Of a stretch of DNA of 64,000 nucleotides, positions 51,894-61,038 are shown piece after piece; positions within the stretch are counted from its first letter, which is position 1, and each line of letters opens with the position of its first letter. The stretch lies in the NCBI RefSeq assembly GCF_037138995.1, contig NZ_JBAXHI010000012.1, positions 1 to 64,000 on the forward strand, read 5' to 3'. The notes under the pieces were generated by a model that saw nothing but the letters and a program-made list of their open reading frames with translations, had not been told where the DNA came from and did no database searches. This DNA comes from Chlorohelix sp037138995 (GTDB lineage Bacteria > Chloroflexota > Chloroflexia > Chloroheliales > Chloroheliaceae). Position numbers and translations under genes: made by a program.

Positions 51894-53522
51894 TTAACGA
51901 GCGATAAATTGGATTGGTTTGGTGGTAGGGTCATTGAAACCGGATGCAATTGGAAAGACAATAGTGAAAGTTGTACCGCTCCCGGAAGCGCTGCTGACTT
52001 CAATGCGCCCATGATGAGCGTGGATGATTTCTTTGCAAATAGCCAGCCCTAGCCCTAACCCGCCATGTTCTTTGCTACGGCTTTTCTCTGCTTGATAAAA
52101 ACGCTCGAAAATATGGGGTAAATCTTTTGGAGAAATACCTTGTCCGGTATCGCTAACTGTAGCTACCAGATTTTGCCCAGCAGTCCGGCAACTGACCGTA
52201 ATACTTCCACCGGGAGGAGTGTAACGTAGCGCATTATCAATCAAATTATTGAATACCTGTCGCAAGCGATCGTAATCACCCAACAGAGGCGATACCGGGT
52301 ATAGATGCCTTGCCAGCTTTACTTCTTGCAACAAGGCACGCTGCTCAAATGTACTTAAGGACTGTTCTATTATTTCGTTTAACTGCAATTTTTCCTGCGC
52401 CATTTTAACCTGTCCGCTTTCAAGGCGCGAGAGATCCAACAAACTATGCACCAGCCTAATCATACGCTCGGTTTCGTTGTTGATGATTTCGGCGGAACGA
52501 GCAAAATCTTCGGGGCGGCGCAAGGCTCCATCCAGCATGGCTTGAGAAAAACCACGAATTGCGGTAAGAGGAGTTTTCAATTCATGGGAAACGTTACCGA
52601 TGAGTTCTCGTTGCATACGTTGATATTGCTCGATTTCCTTTGACATCTGGTTAAAACTCTCAGCCATTTTTCTAATTTCATAGCTGCCAGCAGGCGGCAC
52701 GAAATAGCTGTAATCACCACGCGCAACAGCCTGAGTTGCTACAGTTGCTTTTGCTAAAGGGCGACTAATAGTTCGGGCAATAAACAAACCCACGATAAGC
52801 GAAACTAGCAGCGCCACCAGACCGGACATAGCCAGAATAGGACCTAAATCTTGCAGCACATTCGGGACAGGTAGAACAGGCAACAAAGCAACTATCAAAA
52901 CAGAACGTGCATCACCACGGATATTAAGTAGCCCGAATAGATTAACTTGAGCGCCCTCAAAACGAGTATATACCAAATCAAAATGCTCGTTCTGACGGGA
53001 TATGTAATCATCCCGCAGATAAGGCTGCTTGCCAACGAGAATATCAGGAACAGGAGTGGGAGCAATGACATTTCCTGAACTAGGTGTTGGTAAAACTTGG
53101 CGAGGTCGAATCAAGGGAAGCTGTTGCCCGATAATGTTATGGCTTGGGTTCCCTTCAGTATCGTACAAAACCTGACTGGTCAGTGTTTCTACCATCAAAA
53201 CACGAATGTTTTTACCGCCCAGCATTTGCTGAAAAGCAGCATCCATTTCTTCACGGGTAGGGGGCGTTATTTGGCGGCAAGGCTTGGTTTTAGCGGTATT
53301 GCAAATATAAGGGGCAAAGGCGTTAGTAGCAGCATCTTGATTAGCGCGTAGGCGGAAATTTTCAATCTGATTAGCTGCCTCCCGAATATCATTTTCGCGG
53401 TCAGCGCGAGTGCGGTCTTCTTGGTAGCCCTGAACCAACGGCAATAGCAATGCGCCCATTATTGCAACAGCAAGCAGCGCAACCGCTGAAAATGATATAA
53501 TCAAGCTTGAACGCAACCTCAT
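51894..53522 (-). CDS. Sensor histidine kinase with HAMP domain
   Basis: 542 residues: membrane helix 1 (SFSAVALLAVAIMGALLLPL), an extracytoplasmic region of ~190 residues with Pro-rich stretches, helix 2 (MSGLVALLVSLIVGLFIART), HAMP (ISRPLAKATVATQAVARGDY), HisKA with the H-box NVSHELKTPLTAIRGF, and HATPase motifs (NLIDNALRYTPPGG, SDTGQGISPKDLPHIFERFY, HGGLGLGLAICKEII). No response-regulator gene is adjacent in the window, so it appears orphan here. The signal is unknown. Confidence 0.9.
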   Translation of the reverse strand: MRLRSSLIISFSAVALLAVAIMGALLLPLVQGYQEDRTRADRENDIREAANQIENFRLRANQDAATNAFAPYICNTAKTKPCRQITPPTREEMDAAFQQMLGGKNIRVLMVETLTSQVLYDTEGNPSHNIIGQQLPLIRPRQVLPTPSSGNVIAPTPVPDILVGKQPYLRDDYISRQNEHFDLVYTRFEGAQVNLFGLLNIRGDARSVLIVALLPVLPVPNVLQDLGPILAMSGLVALLVSLIVGLFIARTISRPLAKATVATQAVARGDYSYFVPPAGSYEIRKMAESFNQMSKEIEQYQRMQRELIGNVSHELKTPLTAIRGFSQAMLDGALRRPEDFARSAEIINNETERMIRLVHSLLDLSRLESGQVKMAQEKLQLNEIIEQSLSTFEQRALLQEVKLARHLYPVSPLLGDYDRLRQVFNNLIDNALRYTPPGGSITVSCRTAGQNLVATVSDTGQGISPKDLPHIFERFYQAEKSRSKEHGGLGLGLAICKEIIHAHHGRIEVSSASGSGTTFTIVFPIASGFNDPTTKPIQFIAR

Positions 53523-53689
53523 AAAACCCCTCCTATAGAGAAATAACTTCCCCTATTTTAGCATAGAACCTTTTTGTGAAAGGTAAATGACCGGATTGTA
53601 AAACCTCTGTAAACTCGATTATCAGGGCGGTTGCATAGTCAGTATTTATATTTTCAACACTCCAGCCAAACCACCAAGAGAATTAACCC

Positions 53690-53800
53690 GTAGGGGCGGT
53701 TCGTACCCACTACGGGGCACAGGCGAACCGCCCTTCTTTTATTGCCACATCACCCACAAAAAACGCCACCCAACGAGGGCGCATCGCGAGGCACCCCTAC
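53690..53800. repeat. REP/MITE-like palindromic element
   Basis: Flanked by GTAGGGG (53690-53696) and its complement CCCCTAC (53794-53800). Inside, GGGCGGTTCG and CGAACCGCCC (53694-53703 with 53724-53733) form a perfect stem, then TTCTTTTATT; the right part is another GC-rich imperfect palindrome. It fits a small non-coding interspersed repeat and could also terminate transcription. The rest of 53523-53985 holds no gene. Confidence 0.65.
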
Positions 53801-53898
53801 AAAATCACCTCGCACCCTTGCCCAAACCCCTTTGAGAATCGTTTTATAGAGGACAATTTCTTTCTTGCAACAGCCCTGACTCGATTATATAAATAGTA

Positions 53899-53926
53899 TT
53901 GGCTAACAAAGCTTCTCTGCTATAAT
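53899..53926 (+). promoter_or_regulatory. Promoter of glpK
   Basis: TTGGCT (53899-53904), 16-bp spacer, TATAAT (53921-53926) with an upstream TGC giving an extended -10; 60 bp before the start codon. Confidence 0.65.
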
Positions 53927-53985
53927 GTAAATGCTTTTCAAGAAAAATAAGAACGTTTATCAGGACGCTCAGAAGGGGGTCACCA

Positions 53986-55491
53986 ATGGCGGATGGCTAC
54001 GTTCTAGCCATAGATCAAGGCACAACCGGTACAACCACTATAATATTTGACCATGCTACAAATATTATAGGGCGAGGCTATAACCCAATAAGGCAAATTT
54101 ACCCGCGTCCCGGCTTAGTAGAACATGATCCGGTGGAAATTTGGAACGGGGCAGTTTCTTCAATTCATCAAGCGATGAGTCAAGCGCAAATTGGTTACAA
54201 TGAGCTTGCCGGAATCGGCATTACTAATCAGCGTGAGACCGTTGTACTTTGGGAACGCGAAACTGGACATCCAATTGATAACGCTATTGTATGGCAGGAC
54301 AGACGTACCCTAGCAATGTGCGAGCGGTTGAAGGCTGAAGGGCTGGAAGCCGAATTACATCATAAAACCGGATTGGTATTAGACCCCTATTTCAGCGCTA
54401 CTAAAGTTGCTTGGTTACTTGAAAATGTTGATGGACTGAAAGAACGCGCCAAAAAAGGCGAAATTCTTCTTGGTACGATAGATAGCTGGCTTATCTGGAA
54501 CCTCACTGGCGGTAAATTACACTTGACCGATATGAGTAATGCCAGCCGCACCCTCTTTTATAATATCCACGAGCTAAAGTGGGATGAAGATATTCTCAAC
54601 TATTTGGGTATCCCTATCAGTATGTTGCCAGATGTACGCTATAGCTCTTTTCCCTTCGGTGAAGTACAACCGGGATTGCTCGCGCCCGATAGCCCTGCTA
54701 TCCCTATCGCGGGTGTTGCAGGCGACCAGCAAGCGGCTCTTTTCGGGCAGGCAGGATTTCAAAAAGGGGAATTAAAAATCACCTACGGCACCGGCGCATT
54801 TCTGATGATGAATACCGGCAGTGAGCCTGTAGACTCCCAAAACGGTTTGCTAACCACGATTGCGTGGGGTTATAAAAATAAAGTGGAATATGCGCTTGAA
54901 GGTAGCACTTTCATTGCCGGCGCTGCGGTACAATGGTTGCGAGATGAGTTAAAAATAATCGGTAACGCTGCCGAAACCGAGCAAATGGCATTGAGTGTAC
55001 CTGACAACGGCGGGGTTTATATCGTACCTGCTTTTGTCGGTTTGGGCGCTCCATACTGGGATAGCCGCGCACGTGGAGCGATTTTTGGGCTGACACGCGG
55101 CAGCAATAGAAACCATCTAGTGAGAGCAGCGCTGGAAAGTATCGCTTACCAAACCCGCGATGTGGTTGAAGCAATGAAGCTTGATAGTAAAGCGGAATTC
55201 CCTGAAATCCGAGTGGATGGCGGGGCTGTTGCCAATAACTTTCTGATGCAATTCCAAGCTGATATGATGGGGATTAAAGTTATCAGACCCAAAATAATCG
55301 AGACCACTGCATTAGGGGCAGCCTTCCTAGCAGGGTTGACCGTAAACTACTGGGATTCTCAGAGCGAAATTACGCGATTGTGGAAAGTGGATCGTGAGTT
55401 TGAAAGCCAAATTAATGAGGAAAAGCGCAACAAATTTTACCGTACTTGGAAAAGAGCAGTAGAGCGTTCTTTGGATTGGGAAGATGACTAA
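53986..55491 (+). CDS. glpK: Glycerol kinase
   Basis: 501-residue FGGY-family kinase making glycerol-3-phosphate. Start VLAIDQGTTGTTTIIF; GITNQRETVVLWERETG; FSATKVAWLLENVDG; LTDMSNASRTLFYNIHELKW; and the FGGY signature region APYWDSRARGAIFGLTRGSN. The length is exactly that of the family. AAGGGGG lies ahead of the ATG. No glycerol facilitator or GlpD gene is adjacent. Confidence 0.94.
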   Translation: MADGYVLAIDQGTTGTTTIIFDHATNIIGRGYNPIRQIYPRPGLVEHDPVEIWNGAVSSIHQAMSQAQIGYNELAGIGITNQRETVVLWERETGHPIDNAIVWQDRRTLAMCERLKAEGLEAELHHKTGLVLDPYFSATKVAWLLENVDGLKERAKKGEILLGTIDSWLIWNLTGGKLHLTDMSNASRTLFYNIHELKWDEDILNYLGIPISMLPDVRYSSFPFGEVQPGLLAPDSPAIPIAGVAGDQQAALFGQAGFQKGELKITYGTGAFLMMNTGSEPVDSQNGLLTTIAWGYKNKVEYALEGSTFIAGAAVQWLRDELKIIGNAAETEQMALSVPDNGGVYIVPAFVGLGAPYWDSRARGAIFGLTRGSNRNHLVRAALESIAYQTRDVVEAMKLDSKAEFPEIRVDGGAVANNFLMQFQADMMGIKVIRPKIIETTALGAAFLAGLTVNYWDSQSEITRLWKVDREFESQINEEKRNKFYRTWKRAVERSLDWEDD

Positions 55492-55555
55492 GCAGCCAGT
55501 TCGTGTCTGACATCCCAACAAAATATATTATGAGCTAACGGAGATATTTACAAAT

Positions 55556-56548
55556 ATGAAAATCATCATACCGCTGGCGGGGCTTGGTACACGTCTCCGA
55601 CCCCATACCTATAGTAAGCCTAAGCCTCTGGTTAACGTAGCCGGCAAACCCGTGCTGGCTCATATTCTGGATGAATTAGCTGTACTTGATGTTGAAGAAA
55701 TTATATTCATAGTCGGCTACCTCGGTGATCAGATTGAAAAGTATGTGTCTAAAAATTATCCGCAATATAAATCCCGCTTTATAGTTCAAACAGAAATGTT
55801 GGGACAGGCGCATGCCGTAAATCTGGCTAATGAGTATGTAACTGACGAGGTGCTGATTATTTTCGCTGACACAATCTTCAAAACCGACCTAACTCTCTTG
55901 AAGAACATTTCAACTGATGGCGTTATCTATACAAAAGAGGTGGAAAATCCCGCCAGTTATGGTGTAACTGTACTTAACGAGCAAAGCATTATCACCCGAT
56001 TAGTAGAAAAACCTAAAACCTATGTTTCCAATCTAGCCGTGGTTGGGATTTATTACTTCAAAAAAGGTGAATGGCTATTTAGCGCTATCAAGAAACAGAT
56101 GGAACGCAACATTCAGTTGGGCGGTGAATATTTTCTGGCAGACGCTATCTCAATAATGATTGAAGAGAAAGCAAAATTTAATGCATTTACCCTAGAAGTC
56201 TGGGAAGATTGTGGTAAAATAGACACATTATTACTTACGAATCGTTATTTACTAAGTAAGCTTAACGATGGACTTCACAAGGATGAATATCCCGATTCAG
56301 TAATTGTTCCGCCAGTTTATATTGCCCCTGACGCTAAAATCGAGCGGAGTGTCATAGGGCCCTATGTCAGTATCGCCGCTGGTGTACAGGTAATCGAATC
56401 TATTTTGCGAGATTGCATAATCAACGAAAAAGCAGTGGTAAAATCATCTACCCTGAGTGAATCCGTAATAGGCAGTAACGCCAGTGTAGCAGGAACCTTC
56501 CACCGTCTGAATGTTGGCGATAATAGCGAGATAAATTACGGCGAGTAG
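55556..56548 (+). CDS. Sugar-phosphate nucleotidyltransferase (RmlA/GlmU-like)
   Basis: 330 residues. An N-terminal nucleotidyltransferase domain carries PLAGLGTRLRPHTYSKPKPL; FADTIFKTDL supplies the metal-binding Asp; PASYGVTVL is typical of glucose-1-phosphate thymidylyltransferases. A C-terminal left-handed beta-helix (DAKIERSVIGPYVSIAAGVQ to SNASVAGTFHRLNVGDNSEI) follows, as in archaeal and Chloroflexota bifunctional relatives. The nucleotide (dTTP or UTP) and sugar cannot be fixed. Short gap from glpK suggests co-transcription. Confidence 0.86.
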   Translation: MKIIIPLAGLGTRLRPHTYSKPKPLVNVAGKPVLAHILDELAVLDVEEIIFIVGYLGDQIEKYVSKNYPQYKSRFIVQTEMLGQAHAVNLANEYVTDEVLIIFADTIFKTDLTLLKNISTDGVIYTKEVENPASYGVTVLNEQSIITRLVEKPKTYVSNLAVVGIYYFKKGEWLFSAIKKQMERNIQLGGEYFLADAISIMIEEKAKFNAFTLEVWEDCGKIDTLLLTNRYLLSKLNDGLHKDEYPDSVIVPPVYIAPDAKIERSVIGPYVSIAAGVQVIESILRDCIINEKAVVKSSTLSESVIGSNASVAGTFHRLNVGDNSEINYGE

Positions 56549-56622
56549 CAAAGAAATCTCATTTATATTTGGGCAGGTAATGATTTAGAGTTACCTGCGT
56601 TATTCAAAAGGAGTATATTGAA

Positions 56623-57570
56623 ATGTCCTCGGAAAAGAATCGAGTGATTATTATTGGGAGTGGACCAGCCGCTTTAACCGCTGCGATTTACACCAGCCGC
56701 GCAAATCTTGATGTTTTGTGTATTGCAGGTTATGCCAGCGGAGGACAGTTGATGCTTACCAGCGAAATTGAAAACTTCCCCGGATTCCCGGAAGGCATTA
56801 TGGGTCCTGAATTGATGGGAAATATGCGTTCACAAGCAGAGCGATTCGGTACCCGCTTTATCGAAGCCGATGCAAGTAAGGTAGATTTCTCCGGCGCGGT
56901 ACACCGGGTTTGGATCGAAGACGAAGTTTATGAAGCCGAAGCAGTTATTGTAGCTACCGGAGCGAACGCCAAATGGTTAGGTCTAGAAAGCGAACAACGC
57001 TTGGTAGGACGTGGGGTTTCAAGTTGCGCTACCTGTGATGGTTTCTTCTTCCGCAATAAAGAAATTGCAATAATCGGGGGTGGCGATACCGCGCTGGAAG
57101 AAGCGTTGTTTCTGACCAAGTTCGCCAGCAAAGTTAACCTGATTCATCGGCGCGACAAATTTCGTGCCAGTAAAATTATGCAGGAACGTGTCAGCCAACA
57201 CCCGAAAATTAACATTATTTATGATACGGCAATAGAAGAAGTGTTAGGCGAGAATAATGTCACCGGCGTTAAGTTGCACAATCTCAAAAATAATGAAATA
57301 ACCGAGTTACCCCTCAGCGGAGTATTTGTAGCAATCGGGCATCAACCTAACACCTCTATATTTAATGGTGCTTTAAAAATGAACGAATCTGGTTATATCG
57401 AGGCAGTGGGTGGGGAAACTCTTACCAGCGAGAAGGGCGTATTCGTAGCAGGGGATGTCTTTGATTTCAGGTATAGGCAGGCTATCACAGCGGCTGGTAG
57501 CGGTTGCAAGGCTGCGTTAGAAGCGGAGAAGTATCTGGAAGGCTTGAACAGCGATTCTGGGCATCTCTAA
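56623..57570 (+). CDS. trxB: Thioredoxin reductase
   Basis: 315-residue FAD/NADPH disulfide reductase. FAD site IIIGSGPAALTAAIYTSRAN; redox pair Cys135-x-x-Cys138 in SSCATCDGFFFRNK; NADPH motif IGGGDTALEEALFL; and GVFVAGDVFDFRYRQAITAAGSGCKAA near the C-terminus. Family length. AAAAGGAG precedes the ATG. It ends at a strong terminator. Confidence 0.95.
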   Translation: MSSEKNRVIIIGSGPAALTAAIYTSRANLDVLCIAGYASGGQLMLTSEIENFPGFPEGIMGPELMGNMRSQAERFGTRFIEADASKVDFSGAVHRVWIEDEVYEAEAVIVATGANAKWLGLESEQRLVGRGVSSCATCDGFFFRNKEIAIIGGGDTALEEALFLTKFASKVNLIHRRDKFRASKIMQERVSQHPKINIIYDTAIEEVLGENNVTGVKLHNLKNNEITELPLSGVFVAIGHQPNTSIFNGALKMNESGYIEAVGGETLTSEKGVFVAGDVFDFRYRQAITAAGSGCKAALEAEKYLEGLNSDSGHL

Positions 57571-57612
57571 GCTGCAAACTAAACGCGAACCTAAAAGGCG
57601 ATAATATACACA

Positions 57613-57641
57613 AGGTGGCGTAGATGCCACCTCTTTTTATT
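57613..57641 (+). terminator. Terminator of trxB
   Basis: AGGTGGC/GCCACCT stem with a 6-nt loop (57613-57632), followed by CTTTTTATTTTA. It closes the glpK-nucleotidyltransferase-trxB run and marks the left border of the replication module. Confidence 0.88.
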
Positions 57642-57759
57642 TTATAGCTGATACCAATTCAATTCACCCTCTGAAGCATATCGGCTATAACACTTTTCCT
57701 AAAATTACTCAATGAGAAAATAGAGCAATCCAATTATCTTATGCGATTATTTTCATGTC

Positions 57760-57787
57760 TTGACAAAATTCAGATTCATTCTAAAAT
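57760..57787 (+). promoter_or_regulatory. Promoter for the rep leader
   Basis: TTGACA (57760-57765), 16-bp spacer, TAAAAT (57782-57787). It would make a ~410-nt untranslated leader running through the antisense-RNA locus to the rep start. No gene occupies 57646-58203. Clear iterons were not found there. Confidence 0.6.
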
Positions 57788-58061
57788 AGGACTCATCAAT
57801 AAAGCTCATTGGTGGGGTCGGCTCAGGGGATACTATGCTCTAACTGAGTAGAGTTTCTTTTGTCACGACTTTATTTTTCTTACAATTGGTACTCATTGAT
57901 TGAATAATTAATAGGCTAACATTAATCAGGGAGTGTTTTGTGACAAAGCATAACCCTTATCAAAGAGGAGAAGAAATTTCAAAGATTAACCGAGGATTAA
58001 AACGAACCCGCGTTTAAACGGGTGTTTGTCTGGAAATGACCGATTAGAAGGTTTATAAAAT

Positions 58062-58148
58062 TAAAAAATCCCCGCGGCCCGCTAAACCATTGGGGATCTT
58101 TACTAGATACGATAGCCCTCATCAGGGAGGACTTCTTTTGTTTTCTGT
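58062..58148 (-). ncRNA. Predicted antisense (copy-control) RNA of rep
   Basis: A ~87-nt minus-strand transcript is predicted from the promoter at 58184-58156 to a factor-independent terminator (ATCCCC/GGGGAT, 58068-58073 with 58092-58097, then T6). It contains a small hairpin around CCCTGATGAGGG and is fully complementary to the leader of the rep gene 55 bp downstream. This is the arrangement of counter-transcribed RNAs that set plasmid copy number. The RNA is inferred from signals only. Confidence 0.6.
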
Positions 58149-58155
58149 CGTTTAC

Positions 58156-58184
58156 AGAATAACATAAGAGATTCTCCATGTCAA
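58156..58184 (-). promoter_or_regulatory. Promoter of the antisense RNA
   Basis: Minus strand: TTGACA at 58184-58179, 17-bp spacer, TATTCT at 58161-58156. It faces the rep gene and initiates near 58148. Confidence 0.65.
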
Positions 58185-58203
58185 GGGTTATGGAGGATTT
58201 TTT

Positions 58204-59286
58204 ATGCCCAAAAATACGCTTGCACATAATTATAGCCCGAATTTGACTGTTCCAAAAAGAGCAGGACAGTTTGTACAGATACCACTCGAACTGATTAGGG
58301 AAACCGAAATCAGCCCTGCTGCCCTGAAACTGTATATGATAATCCTCTCCTACTCCGGTGTGGATAACAACAGTGCCTTCCCTTCCCAATCACGGCTTGC
58401 TTCCGATATGAAGCTTACCGAACGACGGGTGAGAACACTTTTAGTCGAGCTTCTGGAAGCCAATCTGGTAGAAATAATTCATCGTGCAGGAACTTCCAAT
58501 TTGTATATACCACTTTGGAAAGCAGGGAGAGAAGCGGAAGAAAACTTCCGAGGAGAGCGGAAGAATAGTTCCGCCAATCTACATGAACATGATTTAAAAC
58601 ATGTGTGTGAGAAAAATTCCATTTCTGAAACAATTTCAGATACCGATATAGAAGCAGTTTCTACAGATACACCATGTGAAAACACTGAAAATGACAAACA
58701 AATATCAACCCTTCTGGTTTCTGCTGGTATCAGTTTTGTAATGGCACAAGAATTAACCCCGATAATTCGCCAGAACAATCGTGATATAAGTTATGTCAAA
58801 TCGCTAATAGAAACCAGTCAAGAGAAATATATTCACAATCCGATAGGGTTTATCCGCTTTATGATTTTGAGAAATGCTGAGCCAGTCAGCAAGAAGATCA
58901 ATGCACGCTCAAAACAACCTAAAAACCCAACGGCAGCGACCCAAACTCCTCTCGATTTCTCCAAATATTTGACCGGCAAATATGCTTATTTGACCGCAAC
59001 AACTTCAGGTGATGACACCATCCCTAAAGAGACGAACGAAGAACAATCGCAAATCTTCTGGCAGAATCTTCGTCGCACTCTTGCTCTTAGTGGTCAATTT
59101 CCGCTTTCTATTCTGGATAGTGGAAGGTTAAGATACTGCTCCGAAACTGGGAAATACCTGCCAATCTTTGTAGGTCGGGAAGATTTAAATAAAGCTCAGG
59201 TTCAAATTCTCGATAAAGCTCTGGAAAATCTGTTTCTAACAGGTTCTGGATATAACGCAGCAACAAAAAATACTGCATCTGTGTAA
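58204..59286 (+). CDS. Replication-initiator-like protein with winged helix
   Basis: 360 residues. The N-terminal winged-helix domain (residues ~20-110: VQIPLELIRETEISPAALKL, FPSQSRLASDMKLTERRVRT) is of the HTH_36/plasmid-Rep type. A variable middle follows, then a C-terminal domain from SQIFWQNLRRTLALSG to LRYCSETGKYLPIFVGREDL that faintly resembles a DnaA N-terminal or similar replication domain. GGAGG lies seven bases ahead of the ATG. A predicted antisense RNA covers its leader and parAB follow, so a role in replication initiation is likely; direct homology to a named Rep family is not clear. Confidence 0.68.
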   Translation: MPKNTLAHNYSPNLTVPKRAGQFVQIPLELIRETEISPAALKLYMIILSYSGVDNNSAFPSQSRLASDMKLTERRVRTLLVELLEANLVEIIHRAGTSNLYIPLWKAGREAEENFRGERKNSSANLHEHDLKHVCEKNSISETISDTDIEAVSTDTPCENTENDKQISTLLVSAGISFVMAQELTPIIRQNNRDISYVKSLIETSQEKYIHNPIGFIRFMILRNAEPVSKKINARSKQPKNPTAATQTPLDFSKYLTGKYAYLTATTSGDDTIPKETNEEQSQIFWQNLRRTLALSGQFPLSILDSGRLRYCSETGKYLPIFVGREDLNKAQVQILDKALENLFLTGSGYNAATKNTASV

Positions 59287-59424
59287 TGCTAACATTTAGA
59301 GAGGTATAGTTAAAAAAAGCTTTTTCAAGCGGCTTTGAGGAGGTTTTTAATTGTAAAAAGTTACCCTAGTTCGATATGCACAAAGGATAATTATAGAGTA
59401 AAATAAGCCAATACTAGAATTATT

Positions 59425-59439
59425 CCGCCATTATGGCGG
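59425..59439. promoter_or_regulatory. Palindrome overlapping the start of the AlbA_2 gene
   Basis: CCGCCATTATGGCGG is a perfect palindrome with 7-bp arms. It covers the first ATG and sits just past a -10-like TAGAAT (59415-59420). It is a likely autoregulatory operator; if so, translation may begin at the second ATG (59469). Confidence 0.55.
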
Positions 59440-60923
59440 ATATCTTGGCAGAAAGACGGGCTTCGACTATGTTGGATATAGAATCTATTCTGAAGGAAGG
59501 CGAAAGCGACATGGTGGAGTTCAAGATAGCTCCTCCCCGCGCGAATGAAATGGCTGACCGCATTTGCGGCTTTGCCAATTCGACTTCAGGAGGTTATCTA
59601 ATTATAGGAGTACAGGATAAAAGCTGGGAAGTAGTTGGAGTCAAGAATGTCTCCGATACCATTGACCAAATCCTTTATGCTACTCGTCTATGCCATCCTC
59701 AAGTACATCTAAATCCATCGCTACCCCAGACTGTACTCATAAATGATAGTCAATTGGTGGTAGCTCACATACCACCTAATGATGGCACATTGTATCAATC
59801 TGGAGGTGTTTGTTGGATTAGAAAAGGCACGCATACTACCCCTATGGTGGTATCAGAGATTCAGCGCTATCTTTACCATAGAGGAGTTCTTGACTGGGAA
59901 ACTCAACCGGTGCGCCGTGCAACTCTTTCTAACCTGAACAGGGATCTTATCGAGCTATATCTGAAACAACGTCCTAGCAGAAGTAGGGGAGTCTTTCGCC
60001 CTTCTACTATGGAAGAGATATTGGTTAATCTTGAATGTCTTATGGCAACTAGTGATGAGACTGGAAAAGAAGCGCTACGTCCTACTAACGCTGGACTGTT
60101 GCTCTTCGCTGATAATCCGCAGGAATTTCTGTTGCAATCAGAGGTAGTATGCGCTCTTTTTAGAGATAATTCGGGTCTCAAACGCTTTTCTGACAGACGT
60201 GTTTTTCAGGGTCCTATCAGCGATCTGATTGACCAAGTTGGGAATTGGTTTGACCGGAATATTGCTGTACCGGCTCGTGTGCAGGGCTTCAACCGTATAG
60301 ATGAACCGGAATATCCTCTGGAAGTTCTACGAGAGGCAACAGTAAATGCGTTAGTACACCGGGATTACAGCCTCAAAGGTGAGAATGTCCGCATATTTTT
60401 CTATTCTGACCGGATAGAGTTTCGTAATCCTGGCTTGCTTATGCCGGGTCTTAACATTGAGGATTTGAGAGAAGGTCGGGCAGGCTCTAAACTGCGAAAT
60501 CCTGTTATAACTGGTATACTCAGGAATTTACCGGGTAGTTACATGGATCGTATGGGCAGCGGTATCCCATTTATGCTGGAAGAAATGCGAAGGTTGGGGC
60601 GCAGACCACCGGAATTTCGAGAGCAGGGTGAGTTTATAGTGACTTTCTATAGGGAAACTAGCGCTCAAACTGAGGAAATCAGAACTTCTTTGAAACAAAA
60701 AGAAACCGCTGCTGAAGGTGATTCTATTGTCAGAGGGCTTCAAAGGCAGCGACAAGAATTGGCGCTGAAATATATCCATAAAAACGGTTATATAACCAAC
60801 GGTCAATATCGGGAACTTGTGGCAGTCTCAGATAGAACAGCCTACCGGGATTTGGAGGCATTAGTAGCGCAGGGTACTCTCAGGACTACTGGTCAGAAAA
60901 GATCCAGACGCTACATGGTTTGA
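59433..60923 (+). CDS. AlbA_2-domain regulator with HATPase_c_4-type and HTH domains
   Basis: 496 residues. N-terminal AlbA_2 (Schlafen-related) domain: EGESDMVEFKIAPPRANEMA, then ICGFANSTSGGYLIIGVQD. A central GHKL-type ATPase fold of the kind annotated ATP-dependent DNA helicase RecG-related: LREATVNALVHRDYSLKGEN, DRIEFRNPGLLMPGLN, RMGSGIPFMLEEMRRLGRRP. C-terminal winged helix (KYIHKNGYITNGQYRELVAV, SDRTAYRDLEALVAQGTLR). These proteins are probably transcriptional regulators and are common on mobile and plasmid DNA. A perfect palindrome overlaps the start. An ATG at 59469 is the alternative start. Confidence 0.85.
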   Translation: MADILAERRASTMLDIESILKEGESDMVEFKIAPPRANEMADRICGFANSTSGGYLIIGVQDKSWEVVGVKNVSDTIDQILYATRLCHPQVHLNPSLPQTVLINDSQLVVAHIPPNDGTLYQSGGVCWIRKGTHTTPMVVSEIQRYLYHRGVLDWETQPVRRATLSNLNRDLIELYLKQRPSRSRGVFRPSTMEEILVNLECLMATSDETGKEALRPTNAGLLLFADNPQEFLLQSEVVCALFRDNSGLKRFSDRRVFQGPISDLIDQVGNWFDRNIAVPARVQGFNRIDEPEYPLEVLREATVNALVHRDYSLKGENVRIFFYSDRIEFRNPGLLMPGLNIEDLREGRAGSKLRNPVITGILRNLPGSYMDRMGSGIPFMLEEMRRLGRRPPEFREQGEFIVTFYRETSAQTEEIRTSLKQKETAAEGDSIVRGLQRQRQELALKYIHKNGYITNGQYRELVAVSDRTAYRDLEALVAQGTLRTTGQKRSRRYMV

Positions 60924-61038
60924 GTAGTAAGCGTAAGCGCAGAAGTAAATTGGTTCGTAAAACATGGTTTCTTTGCAGGGTATAGCCCGAATTATGGGTA
61001 CAGGTAGAAAATAGTCTCCACTTAATAAAAGGAGTTTT

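Noticed and set aside
57646..58203. Iteron array at the replication origin
   Set aside because: Short CTCATTG-like words recur, but no regularly spaced direct repeats are evident.
57997..58389. 130-codon minus-strand frame over the rep leader
   Set aside because: Sequence is not protein-like, it overlaps rep, and the predicted antisense RNA and its terminator explain the minus-strand signals.
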